Assembly: GCA_030693335.1 (NCBI GenBank)
Contig: JAUYAU010000004.1
Coordinates: forward strand, 248,001 to 312,000
Reading direction: 5' to 3'
Length of the DNA: 64,000 bases
From: Sulfuricurvum sp.
GTDB lineage: Bacteria; Campylobacterota; Campylobacteria; Campylobacterales; Sulfurimonadaceae
Within the stretch, counting starts at the first letter, position 1, and every line of letters begins with the position of its first letter. Shown here one piece after another: positions 1 through 9,480 of the stretch. The position numbers and the translations under genes were made by a program. The notes below the pieces were generated by a model. That model was not told the DNA's origin. It made no database searches and saw only the letters and a list, made by a program, of their open reading frames with translations.

Positions 1-15
1 AATCCATAAACATAT

Positions 16-1110
16 CTAAAACGTTTTACCAAATTTGACAGCCAACGAAGCACCGATAAAAAAGTTCTCTTGACGATTGCCTCTGCTCCCCTCAAATATT
101 GGATCACCATCTTTTAACCAGCGCCCTTCAAGGCGTGCCGCTACATTCGGATAGGGAGTATAATCAAAATTCATTGACGTACTAAAAGTTTTAAATCCGT
201 TAGGGTTTTGTGTTGAAATTATAACACCTTGCTTGTCCTGATAATACTCTGCGCGTAATGCTCCTGCAAACTGAGCGCTGTACCGATACTGTCCAATCAC
301 TACCGGAGTGTACCAACAATCATAGCCAGCACCCCCTTTCTCTTTTTGTTGGAATCCGATATCAAACCCTCCAATCACTCCCAATTCTTCACTTAAGCGA
401 ACCATTGCATAAAGATTGTTGAAATATCGCATACGCCTTGTAAAATCAGGATCGTCACTGCCGATAAAAGTACTCCAATTCAGAGTCAAATCCTCACTTG
501 GGGTATAGCGGATCTGTGTTCCCAGCGATGGGAGAGTGTTGCCCTCTACCGTATTTATTCTCTGCCATCCATTCACAATTGCCGCCATAAAAAGCCATTT
601 TTCATCGGGCGTATAGGTAAGTTTTGTTCCCGTAAAAAAATAGGGTGAGTTTTCAGCGGCCAACGAACGGGTGAGCGTCCAGTTATCCATAGATACAGCA
701 CTTTCAAAACCAATAAACGACGAAAAGACCCCGGCATCTAGCCATAGCGTCCCCGTATCATTCAACGCCACTCCGATATTGGCTTCGTAGATATGCTGCG
801 CAAGCCCTTTTTCATTGCTGTAATTATCAGTCGAGTACGTTCCCGTATGAATCCCGATATTTGAACGATAATTGGGATGCTCCACTCCGACTTGCAGCAA
901 CACAAGGTTGACATTTGGTTCATCATGCCGATTATGATTGTAAAGAAAAGGTTGTCTCCGATCAGATGAAGGATTATTATAATCCTCCACGTAGTACATA
1001 TCCGCAAACCCTGATACCTTAACTACCGGCTTTTCATGTGCCAAAACAGCTGATTCACCCCAAAGAGTTTCAGCCAATAGCAATGCCACCCATACCATGA
1101 TCCAATTCAT
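16..1110 (-). CDS. Putative outer-membrane beta-barrel protein
   Basis: A 364-residue secreted protein with an N-terminal signal peptide (hydrophobic core MVWVALLLAETLWG, probable cleavage after VLA). The rest is made of alternating aromatic/polar strands and many Tyr, Trp and Asn residues, ending in a hydrophobic-aromatic strand (LAVKFGKTF), as expected of a Gram-negative beta-barrel. It resembles the BBP2-type outer-membrane porin family; the substrate cannot be read from sequence. The ATG at 1110 is chosen because AGGAGAGAG sits directly upstream; a longer reading frame from 1134 lacks such a site. It is transcribed alone, divergently from the AEC permease. Confidence 0.7.
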   Translation of the reverse strand: MNWIMVWVALLLAETLWGESAVLAHEKPVVKVSGFADMYYVEDYNNPSSDRRQPFLYNHNRHDEPNVNLVLLQVGVEHPNYRSNIGIHTGTYSTDNYSNEKGLAQHIYEANIGVALNDTGTLWLDAGVFSSFIGFESAVSMDNWTLTRSLAAENSPYFFTGTKLTYTPDEKWLFMAAIVNGWQRINTVEGNTLPSLGTQIRYTPSEDLTLNWSTFIGSDDPDFTRRMRYFNNLYAMVRLSEELGVIGGFDIGFQQKEKGGAGYDCWYTPVVIGQYRYSAQFAGALRAEYYQDKQGVIISTQNPNGFKTFSTSMNFDYTPYPNVAARLEGRWLKDGDPIFEGSRGNRQENFFIGASLAVKFGKTF

Positions 1111-1252
1111 CTCTCTCCTTTTGAGCATACACAAGGCCCTCTATACTACTTTATTCTAAAGAAACTTATCCTTTCCTTTACTAAATATCCCATTCGCAAT
1201 GATGGTCAAAAGAGTATGATAGAATACGGCACTTTACTCTAAAAGTTATTTC

Positions 1253-2164
1253 ATGAATACTCAAACCCTCTTATCTTTATTAGGCATCTATCTCTTCATC
1301 GCTGTCGGTTTCGGAGCCAAATGGACCTTCAAAGAAAAAATCGACGACCGTACCATTACCCTGCTGAGTGTCTATTTTTTACAAATCTTTCTCACCTTTT
1401 GGGGATTGCTCAAACGCCCCATCGATACCGAACTCTTACTCGCTCCATCAGTCTATCTGGCCATTACTCTAATAGCGCTGCTACTTATGATACCGCTCTC
1501 ACGACTGCTGTTTCGTGACACCAAAGAGCGCTCCATCGCCACCGTCGCGGCACTCATCGGCAATACTGGGAATTTGGGGATTCCACTTGGAATTGCTCTG
1601 TTTGGCGAACAGTGTGTCCCTTATCTGACCCTTATCAACCTGGTCAATGTCTTTGTGGTCTATACCATCGGGGTTTTCTATTATTCGCGCGGTGAATTCA
1701 GCGTGCGTGATTCACTTATCAATATCCTAAAACTACCGGTTCTTTGGGCAGCGATGGTGGCGATTATCCTTAACCTCATCGGATATATTCCAAGCGAGGC
1801 TGTGGATAAAACCCTGATGATGGGTGCGTATGCTTCTATGACCATGCAGTTGGTGTTGTTTGGGATTTATTTGTACGGGATAAAATTTAAAGAGATCAAC
1901 AAACGGCTTACGCTGTGGATCAGCAGTAGCAAGTTTATCCTCATCCCCGCTCTTGCCTGGATCGTTTTGGGACAAATTGACATGGAAAGTTCGGTAAAAG
2001 GGATGGTGTTTTTGGAATTGATGGTTCCGCTTGCGGTTGCCAACGTCAATTTAGCCTCGCTCTATAATTGTGCACCTCGTACCGTGACGATACAAGTGTT
2101 TATCACCTCGGTACTCTTTTTGGGAATAGCGTTCTTTTTACCTACACTGCTTAGAATGTTTTAA
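1253..2164 (+). CDS. AEC-family transporter
   Basis: A 303-residue integral membrane protein with about ten hydrophobic helices, of the length usual for the auxin-efflux-carrier family (Mem_trans). The family motif region GNTGNLGIPLG (about residues 103-113) lies in a helix break in the middle of the protein, as in known members, which export small organic anions such as malate. The substrate here is unknown. Its 3' end overlaps the convergent dehydrogenase gene by 14 bp, so there is no room for a separate terminator. Confidence 0.85.
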   Translation: MNTQTLLSLLGIYLFIAVGFGAKWTFKEKIDDRTITLLSVYFLQIFLTFWGLLKRPIDTELLLAPSVYLAITLIALLLMIPLSRLLFRDTKERSIATVAALIGNTGNLGIPLGIALFGEQCVPYLTLINLVNVFVVYTIGVFYYSRGEFSVRDSLINILKLPVLWAAMVAIILNLIGYIPSEAVDKTLMMGAYASMTMQLVLFGIYLYGIKFKEINKRLTLWISSSKFILIPALAWIVLGQIDMESSVKGMVFLELMVPLAVANVNLASLYNCAPRTVTIQVFITSVLFLGIAFFLPTLLRMF

Positions 2165-3071
2165 TATTCTCTATCGTTGCCGCAATAAGTCGCTCTCGTG
2201 CTTCTACGGAGGTCCATGCAATGTGCGGCGTCACATAAAGACGCTCTTGATGTTTGATCGCTAAAAGCGGATGAGGAGTTGTCATCGGTTCCTTGACTAA
2301 CACATCCAATCCCACATAGACCGGTTTGACATCGATGATCACTGATAACGCATCCTCATCCACAATCCCGCCGCGACCAAGATTGAGCAATACCGCGCCG
2401 TCTTTCATCTGCAGCAGTTCCGAATGGGAGATAAGATTCTCAGTTGAGGGATTCAGCGGTGCGTGAATGGAAATAACATCGCTGTTTTCGATCAAACGGC
2501 TCAACGTCGTTTTTTCAAAATCGCTTGTTTGATTTTTGCCCGATGTCGAGTAATAACACACGTTAGCACCAAACGCTTTGGCGATGGTTGCAACACTGCG
2601 CCCAATCTCACCCAAACCAATGATCCCCCATGTTTTCCCGTGCAATTCGCTAAATGATGGGCCGATATGGGTAAAGACCGCCTCTTTTTGCCATTGACCG
2701 CTTTTGACGTACTCGTCATAATAGCGTGAATGTCCCGTCAGATAAAAAAGCATTGAAAACGTATGCTGTACTACCGCATCGGTCGAATAGCCCGCCACAT
2801 TTTTGACACTGATCCCGCGACGCGCTGCCGCATCGTGATCAATGTTATTTGTCCCCGTAGCGGCGACACAGATGAGTTTTAGATTCGGTGAGGCTTGCAT
2901 AATCGCATCGCTAATAACCACTTTATTTGTAACAACCACATCGGCTTGCGCCACTCTTTGTACGGTTTGCTCTGTTGTTGTCGTTAAATAGGCAGTAACA
3001 TCGCCAAGCGCTTCGAAACCTGCTAAAGAGGTATTTCCATAGGTGAGCGTGTCTAATAGAACGATGTTCAT
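2151..3071 (-). CDS. D-2-hydroxyacid dehydrogenase
   Basis: A 306-residue NAD(P)-dependent dehydrogenase of the glycerate/hydroxypyruvate reductase group. The Rossmann motif GLGEIG is at residues 152-157, and the catalytic Arg, Glu and His appear at R233 (LGRGG), E261 (VKEP) and H283 (TPHIAW). It would reduce a 2-oxoacid to the D-2-hydroxyacid in the cytoplasm; hydroxypyruvate/glycerate is the likeliest pair but is not proven. Its start overlaps the stop of purT by 4 bp (ATGA), so the two are translationally coupled. Confidence 0.9.
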   Translation of the reverse strand: MNIVLLDTLTYGNTSLAGFEALGDVTAYLTTTTEQTVQRVAQADVVVTNKVVISDAIMQASPNLKLICVAATGTNNIDHDAAARRGISVKNVAGYSTDAVVQHTFSMLFYLTGHSRYYDEYVKSGQWQKEAVFTHIGPSFSELHGKTWGIIGLGEIGRSVATIAKAFGANVCYYSTSGKNQTSDFEKTTLSRLIENSDVISIHAPLNPSTENLISHSELLQMKDGAVLLNLGRGGIVDEDALSVIIDVKPVYVGLDVLVKEPMTTPHPLLAIKHQERLYVTPHIAWTSVEARERLIAATIENIKTF

Positions 3072-4231
3072 GCGTCTTTTACTTTTTTGATCAATTTTTT
3101 TGCTTTTTTAAGAGCTTTATTCACTTTGTCAAAGACCAATACTACCGCCATTCGTCGTCCCACATGTGCCTCAGGCTTTCCAAATACCCGCACAAAACTA
3201 TTGGTATCAAATAACTTATCTGCAACATCCACCACAGGCTCATGCGATTCAACACCCGATTTAAATGCAGCACTGGCACCGTCACCATAGAAAGTGAATC
3301 CCAAAGGAAGACCCAAAACGGCACGTACGTGAAGTGCAAATTCACTTTGGCTTTGAGTAATGAGCGTTACCATTCCCGTATCATGAGGGCGAGGGCTCAC
3401 TTCACTGAAATAGACTTCATCGCCTTTGACAAACAGTTCAACCCCAAACAATCCGCGGCCACCCAAGCCATCGGTGATCGATTGAGCAATGGCTTTAGAG
3501 CGCTTTAGCGCTTTTTTTGACATCTGCATCGGCTGCCAGCTGTAGATGTAATCGCCGTCTTTTTGGATATGTCCGATCGGCTCACAAAATACGGTCTCTT
3601 TGCCATTGCGTACGGTTAATAGCGTAATCTCATAATCAAATGGAATAAACTCCTCAACGATCAATTCACTTGCATCACCGCGCGCCTCTTTGGCAACCTC
3701 CCATGAGTTTTCCAAATCAAACGGGGTTCGAGCAATACTCTGACCATGCCCCGATGAACTCATAACGGGCTTGATAACACACGGAAACCCTACATCTTCT
3801 GCCGCATAACACATATCTTCATAGGTACACACAAAATGGTAACGGCTTGTTTTAATCTCTAACTCTTCGGCCGCAAATCGGCGAATATTCTTACGGTTCA
3901 TCGTTTTATTGACCGCTTCGGCGTTAGGAATGACGCAAAACCCCTCTTCTTCAGCGGCAAATAGCGCATCAATGCTGATCGCTTCAATCTCCGGCAAAAT
4001 ATAATCGGGCTTTTCAAGACGGATAATATCTAGTACGGCCTCTTTATCCTGCATGTTGATGACATACGAGCGGTTACTGACAAGCTGTGCAGGAGCGTTC
4101 TCGTAACGATCCACCGCAACGACTTCTATCCCCAGACGTTGTGCCTCGATGGCTACTTCTTTACCGAGTTCGCCAGAACCCAACAGCATGATTTTTTTGG
4201 AATTATTTTTAAGAGGAGCGCTAAAGAGCAT
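3068..4231 (-). CDS. purT: Formate-dependent phosphoribosylglycinamide formyltransferase
   Basis: A 387-residue ATP-grasp enzyme that uses formate and ATP to formylate GAR in purine synthesis, an alternative to folate-dependent PurN. The N-terminal nucleotide-binding loop GSGELGKE is at residues 18-25, followed by the ATP-grasp body ([15 protein letters not shown], then [12 protein letters not shown] and the metal-binding [15 protein letters not shown]). Length matches the family (about 390). It is the first gene of a two-gene unit with the downstream dehydrogenase. Confidence 0.95.
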   Translation of the reverse strand: MLFSAPLKNNSKKIMLLGSGELGKEVAIEAQRLGIEVVAVDRYENAPAQLVSNRSYVINMQDKEAVLDIIRLEKPDYILPEIEAISIDALFAAEEEGFCVIPNAEAVNKTMNRKNIRRFAAEELEIKTSRYHFVCTYEDMCYAAEDVGFPCVIKPVMSSSGHGQSIARTPFDLENSWEVAKEARGDASELIVEEFIPFDYEITLLTVRNGKETVFCEPIGHIQKDGDYIYSWQPMQMSKKALKRSKAIAQSITDGLGGRGLFGVELFVKGDEVYFSEVSPRPHDTGMVTLITQSQSEFALHVRAVLGLPLGFTFYGDGASAAFKSGVESHEPVVDVADKLFDTNSFVRVFGKPEAHVGRRMAVVLVFDKVNKALKKAKKLIKKVKDA

Positions 4232-4335
4232 GTGAGTAGCCTTGCGTAAAATTTAAATTAGCGTCATTGTAGCATAGGGATGGTAATGGATTTGTTACGA
4301 AAGAAAAATTGAGAAGGAAATGTAAAGGGGTAACC

Positions 4336-4353
4336 CAAGCGCGTGAGCGCTTG
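4336..4353 (-). terminator. Hairpin downstream of rpsU
   Basis: A perfect 7-bp stem (CAAGCGC, loop GTGA, GCGCTTG) starts four bases beyond the rpsU stop codon. The following minus-strand sequence has only a short T run, so this may be a weak terminator or an RNA-stabilising hairpin rather than a strong intrinsic terminator. Confidence 0.45.
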
Positions 4354-4356
4354 AAA

Positions 4357-4569
4357 TTACAGGCGAGATTCGTAACGTCGCATCATATAGAGACGTTTTA
4401 ACATCTTCTTGCGAGCGCTGATTTTGAACTGTTTGCGTTTTTCGGTCTCTGTAACGTGGTTACGACGAGCACGAGCTTCAGTAACAACCAGATTACGATC
4501 TGTTTGTTTCTTAAAGCGACGGTATGCAGCATCAAAATTATCATCTTGGCGTAAGATAATTCCAGGCAT
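4357..4569 (-). CDS. rpsU: 30S ribosomal protein S21
   Basis: A 70-residue basic protein with the S21 pattern ([16 protein letters not shown] near the N-terminus and an Arg/Lys-rich C-terminal half, [15 protein letters not shown]). S21 belongs to the small subunit and helps base-pairing of mRNA with the 16S 3' end. It is monocistronic; a -10-like TACAAT lies about 40 bp upstream on the minus strand (4610-4615), and AGGTG precedes the start. Confidence 0.96.
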   Translation of the reverse strand: MPGIILRQDDNFDAAYRRFKKQTDRNLVVTEARARRNHVTETEKRKQFKISARKKMLKRLYMMRRYESRL

Positions 4570-4691
4570 CTACAATCACCTACTTTCTATTTAAAATTTT
4601 CGAACTGAAATTGTAGCACAGTTAAACTAATTTTAAGCCTTATGAGAGGATATTATGACAATAAACTTACAATATTGTATAAGGATTCTGA

Positions 4692-6356
4692 ATGTCTCAA
4701 AAAAAATCGTTGATGTGGCTTGTGTTTACAGGAATGATGATTCCACCCATGGGATGGCTCTTTTTACTCTCCTATTCCTCATTGTTTACTTTTGAACAAC
4801 TCATCCAAATAGTAATCTCGTGGCCAATGCTGGGTTACATGGTCATTGCTACAGCAGCCATGCTCATCGGATTTTCTCAAAAATTCACCCTGCTCGAACA
4901 GCTTCTTCAGAACAAAAGCAAAGAAGACAAAACCGTTCAGTTGATCGGCACCATTCCTTATTATTTTTTGACTGGACAAATGCTTTATAACCTTTTTGGT
5001 CCTGCAGTCGTGTTGTGGGGAAAACCCTTTATGAGCATTGAACGTTTTATATTGGCTGAATTGGCCGTGCTTCCTTTGCTTTTTTTATTTATTATCCCCG
5101 TCTTTATCCTCTTTGTCCAAAAGCTCGAAATATGGGTTGACACTGTTCCTCTTAATGTCCGCTATCCTTTCATATCCTTTGGTAAAAAAATGCTTCTCTC
5201 CCTCTTTACCACGATTATCGGGAGCAGTACCTTGCTTGTATTGTTAAACGTTATTTTGCTGTATAACAACCCCGCTATCACATTGCACGATCTGATTCTC
5301 AAAAACATTATCGTAGCGTCCATAGGCATCACCATATCCGCCATCAACATTGCGCTGCTCATATCCCAAGTGACCAAACCCGTTACCAGTCTCACCCGCA
5401 AACTGAGTACCGATCTGTACGATCTCACAAAATCTTTTTGTGTGGTAAGCCGAGATGAAACAGGAACGATGGCAAATTCATTGGGTCAGTTTTTAAGTGC
5501 GATTGAGAATTCAACAGGCCACTCCAAAGAGATTGCAACCGCTAACCTCACTGCTGCTCATAATCTCAATGTCTTGTCCGAAGAGATCAAACAGCGTGTT
5601 CATACCGAAAATGCTATCGCCGCCACCTCAACTGAAAATGCCCGCTCAATCCAAGTAATTGTTGAGCAGGGGGTTCGTGATTTTGCCGACACGCAGAAAA
5701 ATATGGATTATGCATTTTCACAGTTGCGCAACGGGCGCCAAGAGGTTGAATCCCTTCTCTCAACCATTAACCACAGCGCACAGTTGGAAGAAGAATTGAG
5801 TCAAAAAATGGAGCACCTCAACTCCGAAGCGTCGCAGGTTAAAAGCATACTTCAAGTCATTGGGGATATTGCCGATCAAACCAATCTTTTGGCTCTCAAT
5901 GCCGCGATCGAAGCCGCACGCGCAGGAGAACACGGTCGCGGCTTTGCCGTGGTTGCCGATGAGGTGCGAAAACTCGCTGAACGGACGCAGAAAAGTTTGG
6001 TTGAGATCAACGCTACCATCAATGTTATTGTTCAAAATATCTCCGACGCCACGGAACAAATGCGCCAAAACATTGATGCTATGGGAAATGTCACCACCAT
6101 TTCAGATAAAGTAGATCGTAACATCAATGAAACCGTGATCGCAATGGAAAAAACCGCTCAACTAACCACACAAAGTGTTGAAAACTCTAAATTTATTGCC
6201 GAACATATTCAGTCAATGCTGGGACAAATCGAATCTTTAAGCTCCATCGCCAATCTCAACGAATCCTCCGTAGAGAATCTCTCAAACATAGCCAAAGCCA
6301 TTGCTGACTCCGCCGACAGTCTTCATCGTCAACTGGGACAATTCAAGACACATTAA
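4692..6356 (+). CDS. Methyl-accepting chemotaxis protein with six-TM input
   Basis: A 554-residue chemoreceptor. The C-terminal signalling hairpin is clear: [20 protein letters not shown] with [18 protein letters not shown] immediately after, at about residues 394-440. The N-terminal 230 residues hold about six hydrophobic helices (roughly 8-30, 36-60, 83-108, 116-142, 164-190, 203-225) followed by a HAMP-like linker (VTKPVTSL). There is no large periplasmic ligand domain as in classical two-TM receptors, so the signal is probably sensed in or at the membrane. SD AAGGA precedes the ATG. Confidence 0.9.
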   Translation: MSQKKSLMWLVFTGMMIPPMGWLFLLSYSSLFTFEQLIQIVISWPMLGYMVIATAAMLIGFSQKFTLLEQLLQNKSKEDKTVQLIGTIPYYFLTGQMLYNLFGPAVVLWGKPFMSIERFILAELAVLPLLFLFIIPVFILFVQKLEIWVDTVPLNVRYPFISFGKKMLLSLFTTIIGSSTLLVLLNVILLYNNPAITLHDLILKNIIVASIGITISAINIALLISQVTKPVTSLTRKLSTDLYDLTKSFCVVSRDETGTMANSLGQFLSAIENSTGHSKEIATANLTAAHNLNVLSEEIKQRVHTENAIAATSTENARSIQVIVEQGVRDFADTQKNMDYAFSQLRNGRQEVESLLSTINHSAQLEEELSQKMEHLNSEASQVKSILQVIGDIADQTNLLALNAAIEAARAGEHGRGFAVVADEVRKLAERTQKSLVEINATINVIVQNISDATEQMRQNIDAMGNVTTISDKVDRNINETVIAMEKTAQLTTQSVENSKFIAEHIQSMLGQIESLSSIANLNESSVENLSNIAKAIADSADSLHRQLGQFKTH

Positions 6357-6370
6357 GCTAAAATGGCGTT

Positions 6371-8017
6371 ATGATAACCACTGATTCCATCGAAGGGCTC
6401 AAAGCCCGTCTTGACATTGTCGATGTTGTGGGCTCGTACATTGAGCTCAAACGCGCAGGGGCAAACTTCAAAGCTCCCTGCCCGTTTCACGATGAAAAAT
6501 CCCCCAGCTTTACCGTCAATCCCGCGCGCCAAAAATACCATTGCTTCGGATGCGGTGTCGGAGGCGACTCTATTAGTTTTGTGATGGAATACGAAAAACT
6601 CAACTACCCCGAAGCCATCGAGAAACTCGCATCTTCTGTCAACTACTCCCTTCAATACACCGATAACAATGAACGCCGCGAACGCTCCAATCTCCTCGAT
6701 CAACTTAGCGGATGGTATCAAAAGCTCCTCGATGGACAGCCTACTGCCAAATCGTATCTTACTGAGCGGGGGATTTTTGCTTCCAGTATCGAACGCTTTG
6801 GTATAGGTTATGCCCCCACATCAGCTCAAACACTGGACTTTCTCAAACAACACCGTTACACGATCAAAGAATCGGTCGAGCAGGGAGCCATCGGCAGTGA
6901 CGGAAGTCGCGAATTTGCTCGTTTTATCGAGCGTATCACCTTCCCTATTCACGCCCCTAACGGCTCCATTGTCGGTTTTGGAGGACGAACCATCACGGGT
7001 CATAGCGCCAAATACGTCAATTCGTCTCAAAGTGCCATTTTTAATAAATCACGTTTGCTTTATGCCTATCCCCTCGCACGTGACGCGATCTATAAAAACA
7101 AAGAGATCATCGTCACCGAAGGGTATCTCGATGTTGTAATGCTGCATCAAGCAGGGTTCACCCATAGCGTCGCGACATTGGGAACGGCACTCACTGCAGA
7201 GCATCTTCCGCTGTTACGAAAGGGAGAACCACGCGTTTTAGTAGCCTACGATGGAGACAAGCCGGGACGCGCTGCTGCACTCAAAGCCTCAAAACTACTT
7301 AGCACAGGCGGATTTGAGGGGGGAGTCATTCTCTTTGAGGGGGGAAAAGATCCTGCGGACATGATCAAAGAGGGGCTTATCAAAGAGCTCAATGCCCTGC
7401 TTCACCGACCCATAACCTTTATCGAATTTGTTATCAGCGAAATCTGCTCCGGCTATGATCTGCGGGATCCTAGAGTCAAAGAGAATGCGCTTAATGAATG
7501 TTTGGGATACATCAAAACTCTTTCACCCCTCATGCAAGAGGAATATCGCCCCTTTATCGCTTCACAGCTGGGAATTTCGCCCTCTCTCATACGCCTTGCC
7601 AACACCTCATCGACCAAAACATCGCTTCAAAGCCCTCAACTCTCTCATCATGATATGTGGGAACTCAGCTTGATTAAAACGATTCTGGAACGTCCGCAAA
7701 TCACCGATGGGCTTCTGGATTACCTCGATGCCTCTTTGTTGCAGTATCACGGAAACGAATTTGCAGCAGCTATCGGAAATAACCCTGATGATCCACAGCT
7801 GATGGCAATTATGATGGATGATCGCATCCATGGTTTCGATGGAGATGAGGGGTTGAGGGCTGAGCTTATGACCTTCTTAAATGCCCATTACAACCGAGAA
7901 CTCAAAAAACTCGCCAGCGAAAATTCGCTATCATTCGACCAGAAATCGTACGCAATACGTCAAATGCGTGAAAAAATAGCGCGGCTCAAACGAGGTGAAC
8001 TCGTCCCGCTCACATAA
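6371..8017 (+). CDS. dnaG: DNA primase
   Basis: A 548-residue primase that makes RNA primers at the replication fork. The N-terminal zinc-ribbon ligands C37, H40, C58 and C61 are present. These are followed by the RNA-polymerase core (SKYVNSSQSAIFNKS-type motif, FGGRTI) and the TOPRIM fold (VTEGYLDVVML; LVAYDGDKPG; GGKDPADMI). The C-terminal region is the less conserved helicase-interacting domain. It begins 14 bp after the chemoreceptor stop, so the two may be co-transcribed. Confidence 0.97.
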   Translation: MITTDSIEGLKARLDIVDVVGSYIELKRAGANFKAPCPFHDEKSPSFTVNPARQKYHCFGCGVGGDSISFVMEYEKLNYPEAIEKLASSVNYSLQYTDNNERRERSNLLDQLSGWYQKLLDGQPTAKSYLTERGIFASSIERFGIGYAPTSAQTLDFLKQHRYTIKESVEQGAIGSDGSREFARFIERITFPIHAPNGSIVGFGGRTITGHSAKYVNSSQSAIFNKSRLLYAYPLARDAIYKNKEIIVTEGYLDVVMLHQAGFTHSVATLGTALTAEHLPLLRKGEPRVLVAYDGDKPGRAAALKASKLLSTGGFEGGVILFEGGKDPADMIKEGLIKELNALLHRPITFIEFVISEICSGYDLRDPRVKENALNECLGYIKTLSPLMQEEYRPFIASQLGISPSLIRLANTSSTKTSLQSPQLSHHDMWELSLIKTILERPQITDGLLDYLDASLLQYHGNEFAAAIGNNPDDPQLMAIMMDDRIHGFDGDEGLRAELMTFLNAHYNRELKKLASENSLSFDQKSYAIRQMREKIARLKRGELVPLT

Positions 8018-8026
8018 ACAATTCGC

Positions 8027-8088
8027 GGGCTCACTGCCGAAGTGAACCTAGCGTTAGCGTAGCTATCGGGATGCATTCCGATGGCGTA
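8027..8088 (+). repeat. Intergenic repeat, copy 1
   Basis: A 62-bp element in the dnaG/PP-loop gene gap that recurs with few differences at 14597-14659. It contains two hairpin-forming halves: a 9-bp arm pair around GCCGA (GGGCTCACT and AGTGAACCT, imperfect at the ends) and a near-palindrome around ATGCAT (ATCGGGATG/CATTCCGAT), joined by GTTAGCGTAGC. It ends just before the SD of the next gene. It looks like a small dispersed structured repeat; its function is unknown. Confidence 0.7.
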
Positions 8089-8114
8089 TAAAAATTACGA
8101 AGGAATTTTATCAA

Positions 8115-9089
8115 ATGAAAGCCATAGCTCTCTTTAGCGGCGGTCTCGACTCGACACTTGCCATGAAGCTTATTATCAATCAAGGCATTGAAGTCATCGC
8201 CTGCAATATCAGCACCGGCTTTGGTTCGGTCAAAGACCGCCGTGAACACATGCAAAACATGTGTGACCAAGTAGGAGCGAAACTCCGCATCGTCGATATC
8301 CAGGACGAATACTTGGAAAAAGTCCTCTTTACTCCCAAGCACGGTTACGGTAAACATTTCAATCCATGCATCGATTGCCATGCCAAAATGTTTGAGGTTG
8401 CCAAACGGCTCATGGTCGAAGAGGGGGCTGATTTTCTCATCAGCGGTGAAGTATTGGGTCAGCGCCCCATGAGCCAAAACGGCGAATCGCTGCAAAAAGT
8501 ACTCCAAATGAGTGACTGTGAGGGGCTATTACTGCGTCCTATGAGTGCGAAACTGCTCGAACCCACCATCCCTGAGATCAACGGCTGGGTAGATCGTGAA
8601 AAACTCGAAGAGATCGTAGGACGTAATCGGGAACGTCAAATGGAGCTTGTTAAATCGTTTGGAATCGTTGATTTCGAAAAACCGGGCGGGGGATGTTTGC
8701 TGACCGATGAACATTTCTCACGTAAAATCCGTGACGTTTTGGCACACGATGATGCGTTTATCAAAGCTGATATTCCGACACTCAAATACGGCCGACAGCT
8801 CCGCCTTCCCGATGGCGCCAAACTGATCATCGGACGCACCGAAGAAGAAAACACCAAACTCGAAGCCATCGAAAATCCCAAATACATGCACATCAATACA
8901 GAGCTTTTCGGTCCTCACTGTTTGATTTCGCTTAGCGCAAGCGAAGCCGATAAAACATTGGCAGCCAAGTTAGTATTAGCCTATTGCAAACCTGATTTTG
9001 AGGGAGAACAAGCACTGGAGTTTGGTAAAGAAACCATTTTGAGCACGTGCGACCTCACTCGAAATGATGCTCAAAAATATTTCATCTAA
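8115..9089 (+). CDS. PP-loop ATPase with C-terminal NFACT-R-like domain (tRNA-thiolation-like)
   Basis: A 324-residue protein with an N-terminal PP-loop (LFSGGLDSTLAMK, residues 7-19), which adenylates a substrate as in MnmA/ThiI-type tRNA thiouridylases, and a CIDCH motif at about residue 83. The C-terminal third (RQLRLPDGAKLIIGRTEEEN) resembles the NFACT-R/DUF814 RNA-binding domain. It is therefore probably a tRNA sulfur-transfer or related RNA-modifying enzyme, but the exact reaction cannot be assigned. Homologs are often loosely annotated as argininosuccinate synthase-domain proteins. AAGGA precedes the ATG. Confidence 0.8.
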   Translation: MKAIALFSGGLDSTLAMKLIINQGIEVIACNISTGFGSVKDRREHMQNMCDQVGAKLRIVDIQDEYLEKVLFTPKHGYGKHFNPCIDCHAKMFEVAKRLMVEEGADFLISGEVLGQRPMSQNGESLQKVLQMSDCEGLLLRPMSAKLLEPTIPEINGWVDREKLEEIVGRNRERQMELVKSFGIVDFEKPGGGCLLTDEHFSRKIRDVLAHDDAFIKADIPTLKYGRQLRLPDGAKLIIGRTEEENTKLEAIENPKYMHINTELFGPHCLISLSASEADKTLAAKLVLAYCKPDFEGEQALEFGKETILSTCDLTRNDAQKYFI

Positions 9090-9095
9090 ACGGGA

Positions 9096-9359
9096 TTATT
9101 TAACGACCGTACAGCCGTAACCCAGTTTTTTAACCGCATCACACATTTCTTCGGGCTTTGCCCCTTTTTGTACATTAACCTTTGCCCGTCCTTCTTTAAG
9201 ATAAACAGTCGTATCATTGACCCCTTTTACTTTTCCAACGGACTCTTTAATGTCCCCAATACACATAGCACAGGTCATTCCATCAATTTTCAGATTGACC
9301 AATTTATCAGCACTGGCGATCGTTACGATTGCCATCATTGCGATTAAAACTTTTTTCAT
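9096..9359 (-). CDS. Periplasmic heavy-metal-associated (HMA) domain protein
   Basis: An 87-residue protein: signal peptide (MKKVLIAMMAIVTIASA) followed by a single ferredoxin-like HMA domain with the metal-binding motif GMTCAMC (Cys pair at about residues 30 and 33). It is similar in layout to MerP or a periplasmic CopZ, binding Cu(I) or Hg(II). It is divergent from the TauE/SafE-like gene; they share an intergenic region with a large palindrome, suggesting joint control. SD AAGGAT. Confidence 0.88.
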   Translation of the reverse strand: MKKVLIAMMAIVTIASADKLVNLKIDGMTCAMCIGDIKESVGKVKGVNDTTVYLKEGRAKVNVQKGAKPEEMCDAVKKLGYGCTVVK

Positions 9360-9402
9360 TTTTTATCCTTCTTAGTCATTTAATGCTATTGTTGCATAAT
9401 AG

Positions 9403-9439
9403 TGTTACAAAAGTGTTAAGGCTTAACGCTTTTGTAACA
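9403..9439. promoter_or_regulatory. 37-bp near-perfect palindrome, probable operator
   Basis: Two 18-bp arms (TGTTACAAAAGTGTTAAG and CTTAACGCTTTTGTAACA) flank one central G with a single mismatch. The palindrome lies midway between divergent starts at 9359 and 9481, next to a TATAAT (9449-9454) for the rightward gene. It has the size and symmetry of a dimer or tetramer repressor/activator site rather than a terminator, because no gene ends here. Confidence 0.65.
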
Positions 9440-9480
9440 AATATGATTTATAATTCTAATAACTTTCAAAAGGAAACCTA

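Noticed and set aside
6353..6721. 122-codon minus-strand frame over the 5' end of dnaG
   Set aside because: It is antisense to the well-supported zinc-binding domain of primase and has no family match.
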